Shown here: positions 1 to 7,721 of the stretch, in pieces
How positions within the stretch are numbered: position 1 is the first letter of the stretch
How the letters are laid out: the number at the start of each line of letters is the position of its first letter
Program-made: the position numbers and the translations under genes
Notes under the pieces: model-generated
What the model was told of the DNA's origin: nothing
The model's input: only the letters and a program-made list of their open reading frames with translations
Databases searched by the model: none
Assembly: GCA_003483745.1 (NCBI GenBank)
Contig: DMYD01000031.1
Location: 1 to 11,241 of the forward strand
Length of the DNA stretch: 11,241 nt
Direction of reading: 5' to 3'
Origin: Roseburia sp.
Lineage (GTDB): Bacteria; Bacillota; Clostridia; Lachnospirales; Lachnospiraceae

Positions 1-1393
1 CCTTTTTTGTGGATTTTTTGTGAATTTGATGAAAGAGTCCTTGACAATTTGTCTCTGGCTGTCGGTGCTTATGGACAACTGCTCCATCTTTATTATGGAC
101 CACGTTTGGGTGGTGATATGCGGTATCTTCTGACTTATTATGACAGGGGATTTTCCGGCAATCCGTATGAAGCAGATTGTGATAAGACATATTCCATGGA
201 TGCATTGCCACAGGAATATCCCTGCTTTGGCAATGGAGATTTCCGCAGTCCGGCATTTATCCTGAAAAATTCGGATGGAAGTTACTGTGCCGATCTGCGG
301 TTTGTATCCTGCGAAATTTGTGAGGGAAAATATCGGATACCGGGTCTTCCGGCAGCTTATGACGAGACGGGGACGGAGAGTGAGACTTTAAAGGTATATC
401 TGGAGGATAAGCCAAGTGGCGTGCAGGTGACACTGTGTGATTCATTTTCATGGCAGACACGGGATGGAGCGGATCTTAGAGCGCACGCCGGTGGAGCATG
501 GCAATCAGGTATTTGGAAGCAGGCGCGGGTCATCCAGCCATCAGCAGAATCCGTTTGTGATGCTGGCGGGAAAACAGACCGGGGAAGATGCCGGTGCGTG
601 CACGCTATCAGCTTGTGCTCGACTATTCCAGAAAAGAAGTGGTGGACGGTATTTTTGCACAGATTGCGAAAGTGCTCGATGTTTATGATTTTTTGGAACG
701 GCTGCATGAACGTTACCCGGATCTTCTGATTGAGGGATGCAGCGGTGGCGGCGGCAGGTTTGATGCGGGAATGTTGTATTATACACCACAGATCTGGTGC
801 AGTGACAATACGGATGCGGTTGAGCGTATTAAAATACAGTATGGAACATCCTTTGCCTATCCGTCCTGCACGGTCGGTTCCCATGAGTCGGCAGTTCCGA
901 ACCATCAGACCGGAAGAATGACAGAACTTGCGACACGGGCAGTTTTGGTTATGAACTGGACTTAAATCTGCTGACGGAAGAAGAAAAGGAACAGGTCAGA
1001 GAGCAGATCAAAAACTATCACCGTTTTGAGATGCTGATCCGGCAGGGAAGATATTACAGACTGACAGATGTCTGGCAGAAAAAAGAATATGCCGCATGGG
1101 AGTATTGTGCGCCGGATGAAAGCGAAGCGCTGGTTACGGTGATAACGATGGATACGCAGTGTAATCCGGCAACAGAGTATGTGAAACTGCGGGGACTTGG
1201 TGAAGATAAAAAATACCGGGTGGAGGTTGTTGGAATGCAGACAGATGGTGAAAATGTGCAGCGGATCAATGGCACACCGAATGCGGTTGAGCCGGAGTAT
1301 TTTACGGGGGCACAGCTTGTATATGCTGGTTTGCCGGTTCCGCGGCTTGGGAACGAGTATAAGTCGTGGCAGGTATATATTAAGGAAGTGTAA
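1..1393 (+). pseudogene. GH36 alpha-galactosidase, decayed by multiple internal deletions
   Basis: An intact family member of roughly 730 residues would hydrolyse terminal alpha-1,6-galactose from raffinose-type sugars. Here conserved GH36 pieces lie in shifting frames. Frame 1 (about 7-435) has the N-terminal beta-sandwich, with HLYYG, DRGFSGNPYE and LPQEYPCFGNGDFRSPAF. Frame 2 (about 437-586) has IHFHGRHGMERILERTP and SSHQQNPF. Frame 3 (about 588-935) has YQLVLDYSRKEVVD, EGCSGGGGRFDAGMLYY, WCSDNTDA and VPNHQTGR. Frame 2 again (about 938-1393) has GSFGYELDLN through the C-terminal beta domain, ending at TAA 1391-1393. Junctions near 435, 586, 685 and 935 each lose sequence compared with the family as I know it. 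The junction near 586 removes the longest part of the TIM barrel, and the one near 685 removes the KWDMN-type nucleophile segment. The likely acid/base Asp (codon 804-806) survives. The true start lies at or just before the window edge. No functional enzyme can result. Confidence 0.9.
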
Positions 1394-1480
1394 GGGAAAT
1401 ATCTGGAAAGGTGGATGCCGGAGGTGCTGTGAAGGCAAATTGAGCGAAGCCAGGGCGAAATCTGCCACAGACTGCAGGCG

Positions 1481-1620
1481 GTTGAGAGAACGGCACGGAT
1501 TTATAAGAAGGTGCTGGGGAGCCGCCGGTACTTAGTGAGCGTATTTTGCTCACTTAGTATCCGCTGCGAGCGACAGGCAGCGAGAGCGTGCCTTCGTTAA
1601 ATCTGTGCCGTTCTCTCAAC
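1481..1620. repeat. 140-bp imperfect palindrome able to form a three-way junction
   Basis: The outer arms 1481-1503 and 1598-1620 are 23-nt inverted copies with a single difference, which still pairs as G:U in RNA. The stem can continue inward with GAAGG (1507-1511) against CCTTC (1591-1595). Inside sit two separate hairpins. One pairs 1527-1540 with 1548-1561 around the loop GTATTTT, with one mismatch. The other pairs CGCTGC (1562-1567) with GCAGCG (1577-1582) around a 9-nt loop. No reading frame of note covers it, and no T-run follows the outer stem, so it does not look like a simple terminator. It fills most of the 287-bp gap between the galactosidase remnant and the fructokinase gene. It may be a dispersed MITE/REP-like element or a structured leader RNA; the sequence alone does not decide. 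In 1394-1480 I see nothing recognisable. Confidence 0.75.
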
Positions 1621-1666
1621 GTTCCAACAAACCAAACCAGAACTTTGCATTAGCTTAACATAGCAG

Positions 1667-1673
1667 AAAGGAG
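1667..1673 (+). promoter_or_regulatory. Ribosome binding site of fructokinase
   Basis: AAAGGAG lies 7 nt before the ATG at 1681, which supports that start. I could not find a convincing -35/-10 pair between the palindrome and this site, so the transcript may begin upstream or within the element. Confidence 0.7.
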
Positions 1674-1680
1674 CACACAA

Positions 1681-2637
1681 ATGAACAAACAATATGACGT
1701 AGCCGCGCTCGGCGAGCTATTAATCGATTTTACAGAAAACGGCACCAGTGGACAGGGTAACCCGGTCTATGAGGCAAATCCGGGTGGGGCACCATGTAAT
1801 GTGCTGTCAATGTTAAACAAATTAGGGCATCACACCGCATTTTTAGGAAAAGTTGGAAATGACATCTTTGGCAGACAGCTTCGTGCTACCGTGGAATCAG
1901 CCGGAATTGATGTGAGTGGACTTTTGACGGATGAGGATGTGCGTACCACACTCGCATTTGTGGAAACAAAACCGGATGGCGACCGTGACTTTTCTTTTTA
2001 CCGGAATCCGGGTGCAGATATGATGCTGCGGGAAGATGAGGTCAGGGATGACATCATTGCAGATGCGAAAATCTTTCATTTTGGCACATTATCGCTGACA
2101 GATGAGCCGGTCAGAAGTGCGACAAGACATGCAATTAAAGTCGCAAAAGAAAACGGTGCGATCCTCTCTTTTGATCCGAATATCAGGGAGCCGTTGTGGA
2201 AATACATGGAAGAGGCAAGAGAGCAGATGGCATATGGCTTATCAGTCTGCGATATCTTAAAAATTTCAGACAACGAGATTCAGTGGTTCTCCGGAAAAGA
2301 AAACTACACCGAAGGAATCCATATGCTGCAGCAGACCTATCACATCCCGCTTATCCTTTTATCTATGGGACGTGACGGAAGCAGAGCATATTATAAGGAT
2401 ATGATAGTGGAGGTTCCTGCCTTTATACAGAAAAATACGATTGAAACCACCGGTGCCGGCGACACCTTCGGTGCATGCTGCCTGCACTATATATTAAAGT
2501 ATGGCTTAGATAACCTTACAAAACAGCAGTTAAAAGAAATGATTACCTTTGCCAATGCAGCAGCATCCATTATCACAACAAGAAAAGGGGCACTGCGTGT
2601 CATGCCGTCGTTAGACGAGATTGAGGGACTGCTATAA
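1681..2637 (+). CDS. scrK: Fructokinase, PfkB/ribokinase-family sugar kinase
   Basis: This cytosolic kinase transfers phosphate from ATP to a sugar, most likely D-fructose to fructose-6-phosphate. The 318-residue length is normal for the family. The N-terminal substrate-binding part has GELLIDFT (residues 11-18) and the PfkB glycine motif NPGGAPCNV (33-41), which is the form usual in bacterial fructokinases. The C-terminal signature GAGDTFGA has its catalytic base at D261 (GAGD 258-261). The GGAPxNV motif and the GELLIDF opening favour fructokinase over ribokinase or 2-keto-3-deoxygluconate kinase, but substrate within the PfkB family cannot be fixed from sequence. It follows a decayed alpha-galactosidase, which fits a former raffinose/sucrose locus in which sucrose cleavage supplies fructose. 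The symbol scrK is by family resemblance only. Confidence 0.88.
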   Translation: MNKQYDVAALGELLIDFTENGTSGQGNPVYEANPGGAPCNVLSMLNKLGHHTAFLGKVGNDIFGRQLRATVESAGIDVSGLLTDEDVRTTLAFVETKPDGDRDFSFYRNPGADMMLREDEVRDDIIADAKIFHFGTLSLTDEPVRSATRHAIKVAKENGAILSFDPNIREPLWKYMEEAREQMAYGLSVCDILKISDNEIQWFSGKENYTEGIHMLQQTYHIPLILLSMGRDGSRAYYKDMIVEVPAFIQKNTIETTGAGDTFGACCLHYILKYGLDNLTKQQLKEMITFANAAASIITTRKGALRVMPSLDEIEGLL

Positions 2638-2729
2638 GAATTTTTCACTTTAACCGGGTAGCCATCACTTAATCTCTGAAAACATTAAAAACTATTTCGA
2701 AAGGATTTCTTAAACTTCACAAGAATGTC

Positions 2730-2756
2730 TTGGAATTATGCGTGGAATCATATAAT
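2730..2756 (+). promoter_or_regulatory. Probable sigma-A promoter of the lipoprotein gene
   Basis: TTGGAA (2730-2735) and TATAAT (2751-2756) are separated by 15 nt, which is short; the overlapping TAATAT at 2753-2758 would give 17 nt. Just downstream, ACCG-AAA-CGGT (2768-2778) is a small perfect inverted repeat that could be an operator or a short 5' hairpin. The rest of the 2638-2804 gap shows no clear terminator for the kinase gene. Confidence 0.5.
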
Positions 2757-2804
2757 ATATATGGTAAACCGAAACGGTAAGCGGTACGGACAGGTGGAGG
2801 ACAC

Positions 2805-3488
2805 ATGAAAAAGACATTATGTATGGTATTTTTTCTGGCAGTGCTGGCAGGCACAGCAGGCTGTGGAGAAAAGAATAATGCAGATACAATAGAACAGACG
2901 GATACGCAGACAGAGAAGACGTTAGAAGAACATTTCTTTTTGGCAGAGCAGGATGAACAAAATTACAATGTGTTGGAAGAATATTCTGAGGATGACGAAT
3001 ATCCGGAACTTGCAGCTTTTCTGACGGAATATTATCAGATTCCGGAGGAAGAATGCAAAGAAACGCGGTATTACTATAATTACATAGATCTTAACGAGGA
3101 TGGAACGGATGAGATTGTTGCGGTTACGATCGGGGATACTATATCGGATACGCGCGGGGATGTGGCACTTATTTTAAGACCGGGAGAAAACGGTCAGTTT
3201 GAGGTGCTCGGTGCATTTTCAGAAATTCACACACCGGTAATGATCAGTGATGATCTGGAAAATGACTGGCATAAGATTATTTTTCCGATTTACGGTGGCG
3301 GACAGGAATCCGGATTTATCAGTGCTGTTTATACGGAAGGAATGGGATATGAACTCGATGAGGAAAGCTTCGTGCGGGAAGAACCGAAAGTTTCCGGGGA
3401 GAGGATTCTATCAGATAATCTGATCAATGATATGGATACGGATAATTATCTGACGCTTGTTCCGCGTGATACGGAGAGTCAGAATTAA
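2805..3488 (+). CDS. Secreted lipoprotein with acidic Ca-binding-like repeat, function unknown
   Basis: This 227-residue protein starts with a lipoprotein signal peptide: MKK, a hydrophobic stretch (residues 5-18) and a lipobox ending at C20 (TAGC). It should be lipid-anchored on the outer face of the membrane. A Thr/Gln/Glu-rich linker follows. The rest is strongly acidic and contains YIDLNEDGTDEIVAV, a DxNxDGxxE loop of the kind seen in FG-GAP/VCBS or dockerin-like calcium-binding turns. After it come alternating beta-rich segments. I do not recognise a named family. The start is set by GGTGGAGG (2793-2800) 4 nt before the ATG. The gene has its own promoter and a terminator at 3514-3556, so it appears to be monocistronic. 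A role in sensing or binding at the cell surface is possible but unproven. Confidence 0.85.
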   Translation: MKKTLCMVFFLAVLAGTAGCGEKNNADTIEQTDTQTEKTLEEHFFLAEQDEQNYNVLEEYSEDDEYPELAAFLTEYYQIPEEECKETRYYYNYIDLNEDGTDEIVAVTIGDTISDTRGDVALILRPGENGQFEVLGAFSEIHTPVMISDDLENDWHKIIFPIYGGGQESGFISAVYTEGMGYELDEESFVREEPKVSGERILSDNLINDMDTDNYLTLVPRDTESQN

Positions 3489-3513
3489 ATATGACCGGCT
3501 CAGGCTGCAGACT

Positions 3514-3556
3514 AAAAAAGGAATCAGGGCAGAAACACTGCCTTGGTTCCTTTTTT
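3514..3556 (+). terminator. Rho-independent terminator after the lipoprotein gene
   Basis: The arms 3514-3532 and 3538-3556 form a long stem with a G:U pair and a mismatch, loop AAACA, ending in TTTTTT. It begins 26 nt after the lipoprotein stop and separates that gene from gdpP. Confidence 0.88.
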
Positions 3557-3565
3557 AAAAAATAC

Positions 3566-3594
3566 TTTATCTTAATGGTGCAAAATGCTATAAT
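3566..3594 (+). promoter_or_regulatory. Candidate promoter for the gdpP-rplI-dnaB operon
   Basis: TATAAT at 3589-3594 is a perfect -10. TTTATC at 3566-3571 is a weak -35 with 17-nt spacing. The leader of about 85 nt contains a small hairpin, TGCCC (3654-3658) against GGGCA (3667-3671), just before the ribosome binding site. Confidence 0.5.
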
Positions 3595-3686
3595 TGTTAG
3601 CAAAGACTATTCTAAGACAGATGGAAGAATAAGCCCTCGTAGAATGTTTGCGATGCCCTAAAAAGTGGGCAGAAATGGAGATCATT

Positions 3687-5741
3687 ATGAAAAGTAATAA
3701 AGTAAAGCTCAGAGGGAGACTTCGAAAATCTCTTTACTGGCCCATGTTCATGACGATCCTTCTGATATGCATGAATATTGTAATTTATATGGATGACATA
3801 CTTTCGGGTGTTATGTTTTCGATATTTACTGCAATTTACTTTGTGGTTTCCCTGATCGTGTATGTGAGAAATAAGCCGGTTTTAGTTAATGAGCTGATCA
3901 ATTTTGCAACGCAGTATGGAACGGTACAGAGGCAGCTTTTAAATGAATTTGAAATACCGTATGCGCTGTTAGACTACAATGCAAAGATTTTATGGGTGAA
4001 TGAACAGTTTACAGAACTGACCGGAAAGGATAAAAAATATCACAAGTCGATCACGACGATTTTCCCGTCATTGACAAAGGAACTTCTGCAGAAAAATGAA
4101 GGTCTGGAATCAGTAAGCCTGACGTTAAAGGAGCAGGATTTCCGGGCCGCTTTAAAAAGAATCTACTTTGAAGAGTTAAACAGCGTGGACAGTCTTGTTA
4201 CACTTGATGAGAGCAACGAATATCTGACGGCGGTATATCTTTTTGATGAGACAGAAAAGAACCGGTACATGAGAGAAAACCAGGAACAGAAAATGGTTGC
4301 AGGTCTTGTGTATATCGACAATTATGATGAGGCACTTGACAGTATTGAAGATGTCAAGAGATCTCTTCTGGTGGCATTAATTGACAGAAAAGTCAATAAA
4401 TACTTTACAGAACTGGATGCTTTAGTCCGCAAGATTGAGAAAGATAAGTATTTTGTTGTATTTAAATATCAGTATCTTGCAAAACTTCGCGAAGATCGTT
4501 TCAGCCTGATTGAAGATGTGAAGACTGTTAAGGTCGGCAATGAGATGGCCGTGACGCTCAGTATCGGTATTGGAGCAAACGGTGCAAGCTATACGCAGAA
4601 TTATGAGTATGCGCGTATGTCCATCGACCTTGCATTAGGACGCGGCGGCGATCAGGTCGTTGTGCGTGATGGCGAGGAAGTTACTTATTACGGCGGTAAG
4701 ACGCAGCAGGTAGAGCGCAATACCAGAGTCAAGGCAAGAGTAAAGGCACATGCACTCCGGGAGATCATCGAGAGCAGAGAGCATGTGATCATTATGGGAC
4801 ACAGTATCAGTGATGTGGATTCTCTCGGTGCAGCGATCGGTATTTACTGTGCGGCAAAAGTACTTGGCAAGAAGGCACAGATCGTGTTAAATGAGATCAC
4901 TTCGTCCCTACGTCCGTTGGTAGAGTGTTTTACTGAGGAAAAGGGATATCCGGCAGATCTTTTTATCAAAAATGAAGAGGCGCTCATGCTTACCAATGAA
5001 AACACTTTGGTGGTTGTTGTCGATGTAAACCGTCCGAGTTACACCGAATGTCCGGAGCTGCTAAAACGCACGCAGACCGTCTGTGTATTTGATCATCACA
5101 GACAGACGAATGAGGTGATCGAGAATCCGGTTCTCTCTTATGTGGAGCCGTACGCGTCGAGTGCATGTGAGATGATCGCCGAAGTGCTGCAGTATTTTTC
5201 AGAAAATATCCGTCTTGCTCCATGTGAGGCAGACTGTATCTATGCGGGTATTTTGATCGATACCAACAACTTTATGACAAAGACAGGTGTCCGTACTTTC
5301 GAGGCGGCAGCTTATTTAAGACGTGCGGGTGCGGAAGTGACGAGAGTACGCAAGATGCTCCGCAATGATATGGCAGCTTACAAGGCGCGTGCAGAGGCGG
5401 TGCGCCATGCGGAAGTATATCGAGGAGCATTTGCGATTTCCATCTGTCCGGCAGATCAGGTGGAGAGTCCGACTATCGTCTGTGCACAGGCCGCAAATGA
5501 ACTTTTAAATATCGTAGGAATCAAGGCATCCTTTGTGCTCACAGAATATCAGGGAAAAATTTATGTAAGTTCCCGTTCCATTGATGAGATCAATGTACAG
5601 CTTATCATGGAGCGGCTTGGCGGCGGCGGACACTTAAACGTTGCCGGAGCCCAGCTTACCAACTGTTCCCTGCAGCAGGCAAAGCATATCATCCAGGATA
5701 CGATCGATGAAATGCTAAAAGAGGGAGACATATCAGAATAA
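3687..5741 (+). CDS. gdpP: GdpP-type cyclic-di-AMP phosphodiesterase (PAS-GGDEF-DHH/DHHA1)
   Basis: This 684-residue membrane protein should hydrolyse c-di-AMP to pApA, controlling potassium, osmotic and cell-wall homeostasis. Two N-terminal membrane helices (about 17-35 and 39-60) are followed by a PAS-like domain (about 75-170) and a degenerate GGDEF domain (about 200-340) in which EKDKYFVVF near 251 replaces the active signature, so cyclase activity is not expected. The DHH domain begins with GHSISDVDS, carrying H372, D376 and D378. It continues with D446, the DHH motif 469-471 and D525 (GILIDTNNF). The DHHA1 part ends with GGGGH (645-649). All expected metal ligands are present. GGAG 6 nt before ATG 3687 decides the start; an in-frame ATG at 3648 would add 13 residues but lacks such a site. 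The gene order with rplI and dnaB matches other Firmicutes. Confidence 0.95.
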   Translation: MKSNKVKLRGRLRKSLYWPMFMTILLICMNIVIYMDDILSGVMFSIFTAIYFVVSLIVYVRNKPVLVNELINFATQYGTVQRQLLNEFEIPYALLDYNAKILWVNEQFTELTGKDKKYHKSITTIFPSLTKELLQKNEGLESVSLTLKEQDFRAALKRIYFEELNSVDSLVTLDESNEYLTAVYLFDETEKNRYMRENQEQKMVAGLVYIDNYDEALDSIEDVKRSLLVALIDRKVNKYFTELDALVRKIEKDKYFVVFKYQYLAKLREDRFSLIEDVKTVKVGNEMAVTLSIGIGANGASYTQNYEYARMSIDLALGRGGDQVVVRDGEEVTYYGGKTQQVERNTRVKARVKAHALREIIESREHVIIMGHSISDVDSLGAAIGIYCAAKVLGKKAQIVLNEITSSLRPLVECFTEEKGYPADLFIKNEEALMLTNENTLVVVVDVNRPSYTECPELLKRTQTVCVFDHHRQTNEVIENPVLSYVEPYASSACEMIAEVLQYFSENIRLAPCEADCIYAGILIDTNNFMTKTGVRTFEAAAYLRRAGAEVTRVRKMLRNDMAAYKARAEAVRHAEVYRGAFAISICPADQVESPTIVCAQAANELLNIVGIKASFVLTEYQGKIYVSSRSIDEINVQLIMERLGGGGHLNVAGAQLTNCSLQQAKHIIQDTIDEMLKEGDISE

Positions 5742-5763
5742 TCAGGAAAGAAGGTTTTAATCT

Positions 5764-6210
5764 ATGAAAGTTATTTTATTAGAAGATGTAAAAGCATTAG
5801 GCAAAAAAGGAGAGATCGTGAATGTCAGCGATGGCTATGCGCGCAATGCGATTTTCCCGAAAAAGTTAGGTGTGGAGGCAACACCAAAGAACCTCAATGA
5901 TTTAAAACTGCAGAATCAGCATGCAGATAAAGTGGCACAGGAGCAGTATGAAGCTGCACTGGCACTTGCTGAGGAATTAAAAGATAAAAAAGTAACGGTA
6001 AAAATGAAAGCCGGTGAAGGCGGACGTACATTTGGTTCCGTTTCCACCAAAGAGATCGCAGTGGCAGCAAAGGCACAGCTTGGTATGGATCTTGACAAAA
6101 AGAAAATGCAGCTGCCGGAGCCAATCCGTACATTTGGAGTGACAGAAGTTGCAATTAAGCTTCATCCGAAGGTAGTAGGAAAATTTAACGTACATGTAGT
6201 AGAGGAATAA
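5764..6210 (+). CDS. rplI: 50S ribosomal protein L9
   Basis: This is a 148-residue protein of the large ribosomal subunit that binds 23S rRNA domain V near the L1 stalk and helps maintain reading frame. The N-terminal domain opens with MKVILLEDV and carries the L9 signature around GYARNAIFPKKLGVEAT (about residues 24-40). A long connecting helix (about 41-75) leads to the C-terminal domain with GRTFGSVS and the ending KFNVHVVEE. The length is the usual one for L9. AGAAGG lies 9 nt before the ATG. The gene sits 22 nt after gdpP and 2 nt before dnaB, so it is almost certainly co-transcribed with both. Confidence 0.98.
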   Translation: MKVILLEDVKALGKKGEIVNVSDGYARNAIFPKKLGVEATPKNLNDLKLQNQHADKVAQEQYEAALALAEELKDKKVTVKMKAGEGGRTFGSVSTKEIAVAAKAQLGMDLDKKKMQLPEPIRTFGVTEVAIKLHPKVVGKFNVHVVEE

Positions 6211-6212
6211 AA

Positions 6213-7547
6213 ATGGAAGAAACACTGATCAACCGTACGATGCCGAACAGCCGTGAGGCAGAACAATCGGTCATCGGCTCTATGATCATGGACAAAGATG
6301 CGATCCTCACTGCTATGGAAATGCTCATCAGTGAGGATTTTTATTACAAACAGTACGGGATATTGTTTGATACCATGATCGAATTATACAGCAAAGGACT
6401 TCCGGTCGATCTTGTCACTTTGCAGAACAAATTAAAAGAAAAAGATGTGCCGGCAGAAATTGCAAGTTTAGAGTTTGTCAGGGATCTGTTAAATGCGGTT
6501 CCGACTTCGGCAAATGTAAAATATTACGCACAGATCGTAAAAGACAATTCCATGCGGCGCAAACTCATCAAATTAAACGAAGAGATCGAAAACGAGTGCT
6601 ACATGGGAAAAGAGAGTGTTGAGACGGTCATGGATATTACCGAGAAAAAGGTATTTGATCTGCTCTCCACACGTGGTGGGGGTGGCGATTATGTGCCAAT
6701 CCGCCAGGTCGTTATGAATGCGCTCGAAAAGATTGAGAACGCGGCAAAAACATCCGGAACCGTTACGGGAATCCCAACGGGTTTCATTGATCTTGATTAC
6801 CGCACAGCAGGCTTGCAGCCGTCCGATCTGATTCTGATCGCGGCACGTCCTTCCATGGGTAAAACGGCGTTTGTTCTTAACATTGCGCAGTATGTGGCAT
6901 TTCACGAGCATATGTGTACAGCAATATTTTCCCTCGAAATGTCAAAGGAACAGCTGGTCAATCGTCTGTTTTCCTTAGAGTCAAGGGTGGATGCACAGGC
7001 ACTCCGAACCGGTAATCTCTCTGATTCTGACTGGGAGAAGTTGATTGAAGGTGCCGGAACGATCGGTAATTCGGAACTTATCATCGATGATACACCGGGT
7101 ATTTCCATTGCAGAAATGCGGAGCAAATGCCGGAAGTATAAATTAGAGCATGATCTGAAACTGATCATTATTGACTACTTACAGTTGATGTCTGGTTCCG
7201 GCAGAGGATCCGATTCCCGTCAGCAGGAGATTTCGGATATTTCCCGTTCCTTAAAGGCACTTGCAAGGGAGCTTTCTGTGCCGGTGGTCGCATTGTCCCA
7301 GCTGTCACGAGCCGTAGAGCAGCGTCCGGATCATCGCCCGATGCTTTCTGATCTGCGTGAGTCCGGTGCAATCGAGCAGGATGCCGATGTTGTCATGTTT
7401 ATTTATCGTGATGATTATTATAATCATGATTCTGAGATGAAAGGAATCTCGGAGATCATTATTGCCAAACAGAGAAATGGTCCGATCGGTACCGTCAATC
7501 TGGTATGGCTGCCGCAGTACACGAAGTTTGCAAATATGGAGAAATAA
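6213..7547 (+). CDS. dnaB: Replicative DNA helicase DnaB
   Basis: The hexameric 5'-3' helicase unwinds DNA ahead of the replisome (the gene is named dnaC in Bacillus). At 444 residues it has normal length. The N-terminal DnaB_N domain (about 8-110) opens with NSREAEQSVIGSM. A linker containing a short glycine run (about residues 153-156) joins it to the RecA-like motor. The Walker A motif is ARPSMGKTAF with K217 and T218; Walker B is LIIIDYLQL with D321. The motor domain also has ALSQLSRAVEQR and DLRESGAIEQDADVV, which are typical of DnaB. The ribosome binding site AGAGGA lies inside the last codons of rplI, only 2 nt separate the genes, and translational coupling is likely. Ending is at a weak hairpin at 7552-7588. 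Confidence 0.98.
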   Translation: MEETLINRTMPNSREAEQSVIGSMIMDKDAILTAMEMLISEDFYYKQYGILFDTMIELYSKGLPVDLVTLQNKLKEKDVPAEIASLEFVRDLLNAVPTSANVKYYAQIVKDNSMRRKLIKLNEEIENECYMGKESVETVMDITEKKVFDLLSTRGGGGDYVPIRQVVMNALEKIENAAKTSGTVTGIPTGFIDLDYRTAGLQPSDLILIAARPSMGKTAFVLNIAQYVAFHEHMCTAIFSLEMSKEQLVNRLFSLESRVDAQALRTGNLSDSDWEKLIEGAGTIGNSELIIDDTPGISIAEMRSKCRKYKLEHDLKLIIIDYLQLMSGSGRGSDSRQQEISDISRSLKALARELSVPVVALSQLSRAVEQRPDHRPMLSDLRESGAIEQDADVVMFIYRDDYYNHDSEMKGISEIIIAKQRNGPIGTVNLVWLPQYTKFANMEK

Positions 7548-7551
7548 TAAG

Positions 7552-7589
7552 AAATGCTCAGGTTGCCGTAAGGTTAATCTGAGCATTTT
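7552..7589 (+). terminator. Probable terminator after dnaB
   Basis: A perfect 10-bp stem pairs 7552-7561 with 7579-7588 (AAATGCTCAG with CTGAGCATTT), starting 4 nt after the dnaB stop. The T-run is only four bases, so termination may be partial. Confidence 0.6.
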
Positions 7590-7656
7590 GACACACCTTT
7601 TACTGCCAACAGCGAATATTTCGCGTATCCTGTCGGAATAAGACGAGCGATTTTCG

Positions 7657-7685
7657 TTGTAGACGGCCTTTTAAATGCTTATAAT
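7657..7685 (+). promoter_or_regulatory. Sigma-A-like promoter of the MerR-type gene
   Basis: TTGTAG (7657-7662) and TATAAT (7680-7685) have ideal 17-nt spacing, with the ATG 37 nt downstream. A small inverted repeat, GCGAA-TAT-TTCGC (7612-7624), lies upstream and could be a binding site. The ribosome binding site AGGAGAGG occupies 7707-7714. Confidence 0.7.
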
Positions 7686-7721
7686 ATAGGTTAGCAGATA
7701 AAAGGAAGGAGAGGAACCGGA

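Noticed and set aside
357..905. Long minus-strand open frame of 182 codons inside the galactosidase remnant
   Set aside because: It lies opposite clearly recognisable GH36 pieces, and its translation shows no family features.
962..1468. Minus-strand open frame of 168 codons
   Set aside because: It mirrors the GH36 C-terminal piece on the plus strand; the composition is that of a reverse-complement shadow.
1481..1620. Reading the large palindrome as a plain Rho-independent terminator
   Set aside because: No T-run follows the outer arm on either strand, and the structure is branched and much longer than a terminator.
3648..3686. Upstream ATG giving a 13-residue longer GdpP
   Set aside because: No ribosome binding site precedes it, whereas GGAG stands 6 bases before ATG 3687, directly followed by the positively charged lead of the first membrane helix.
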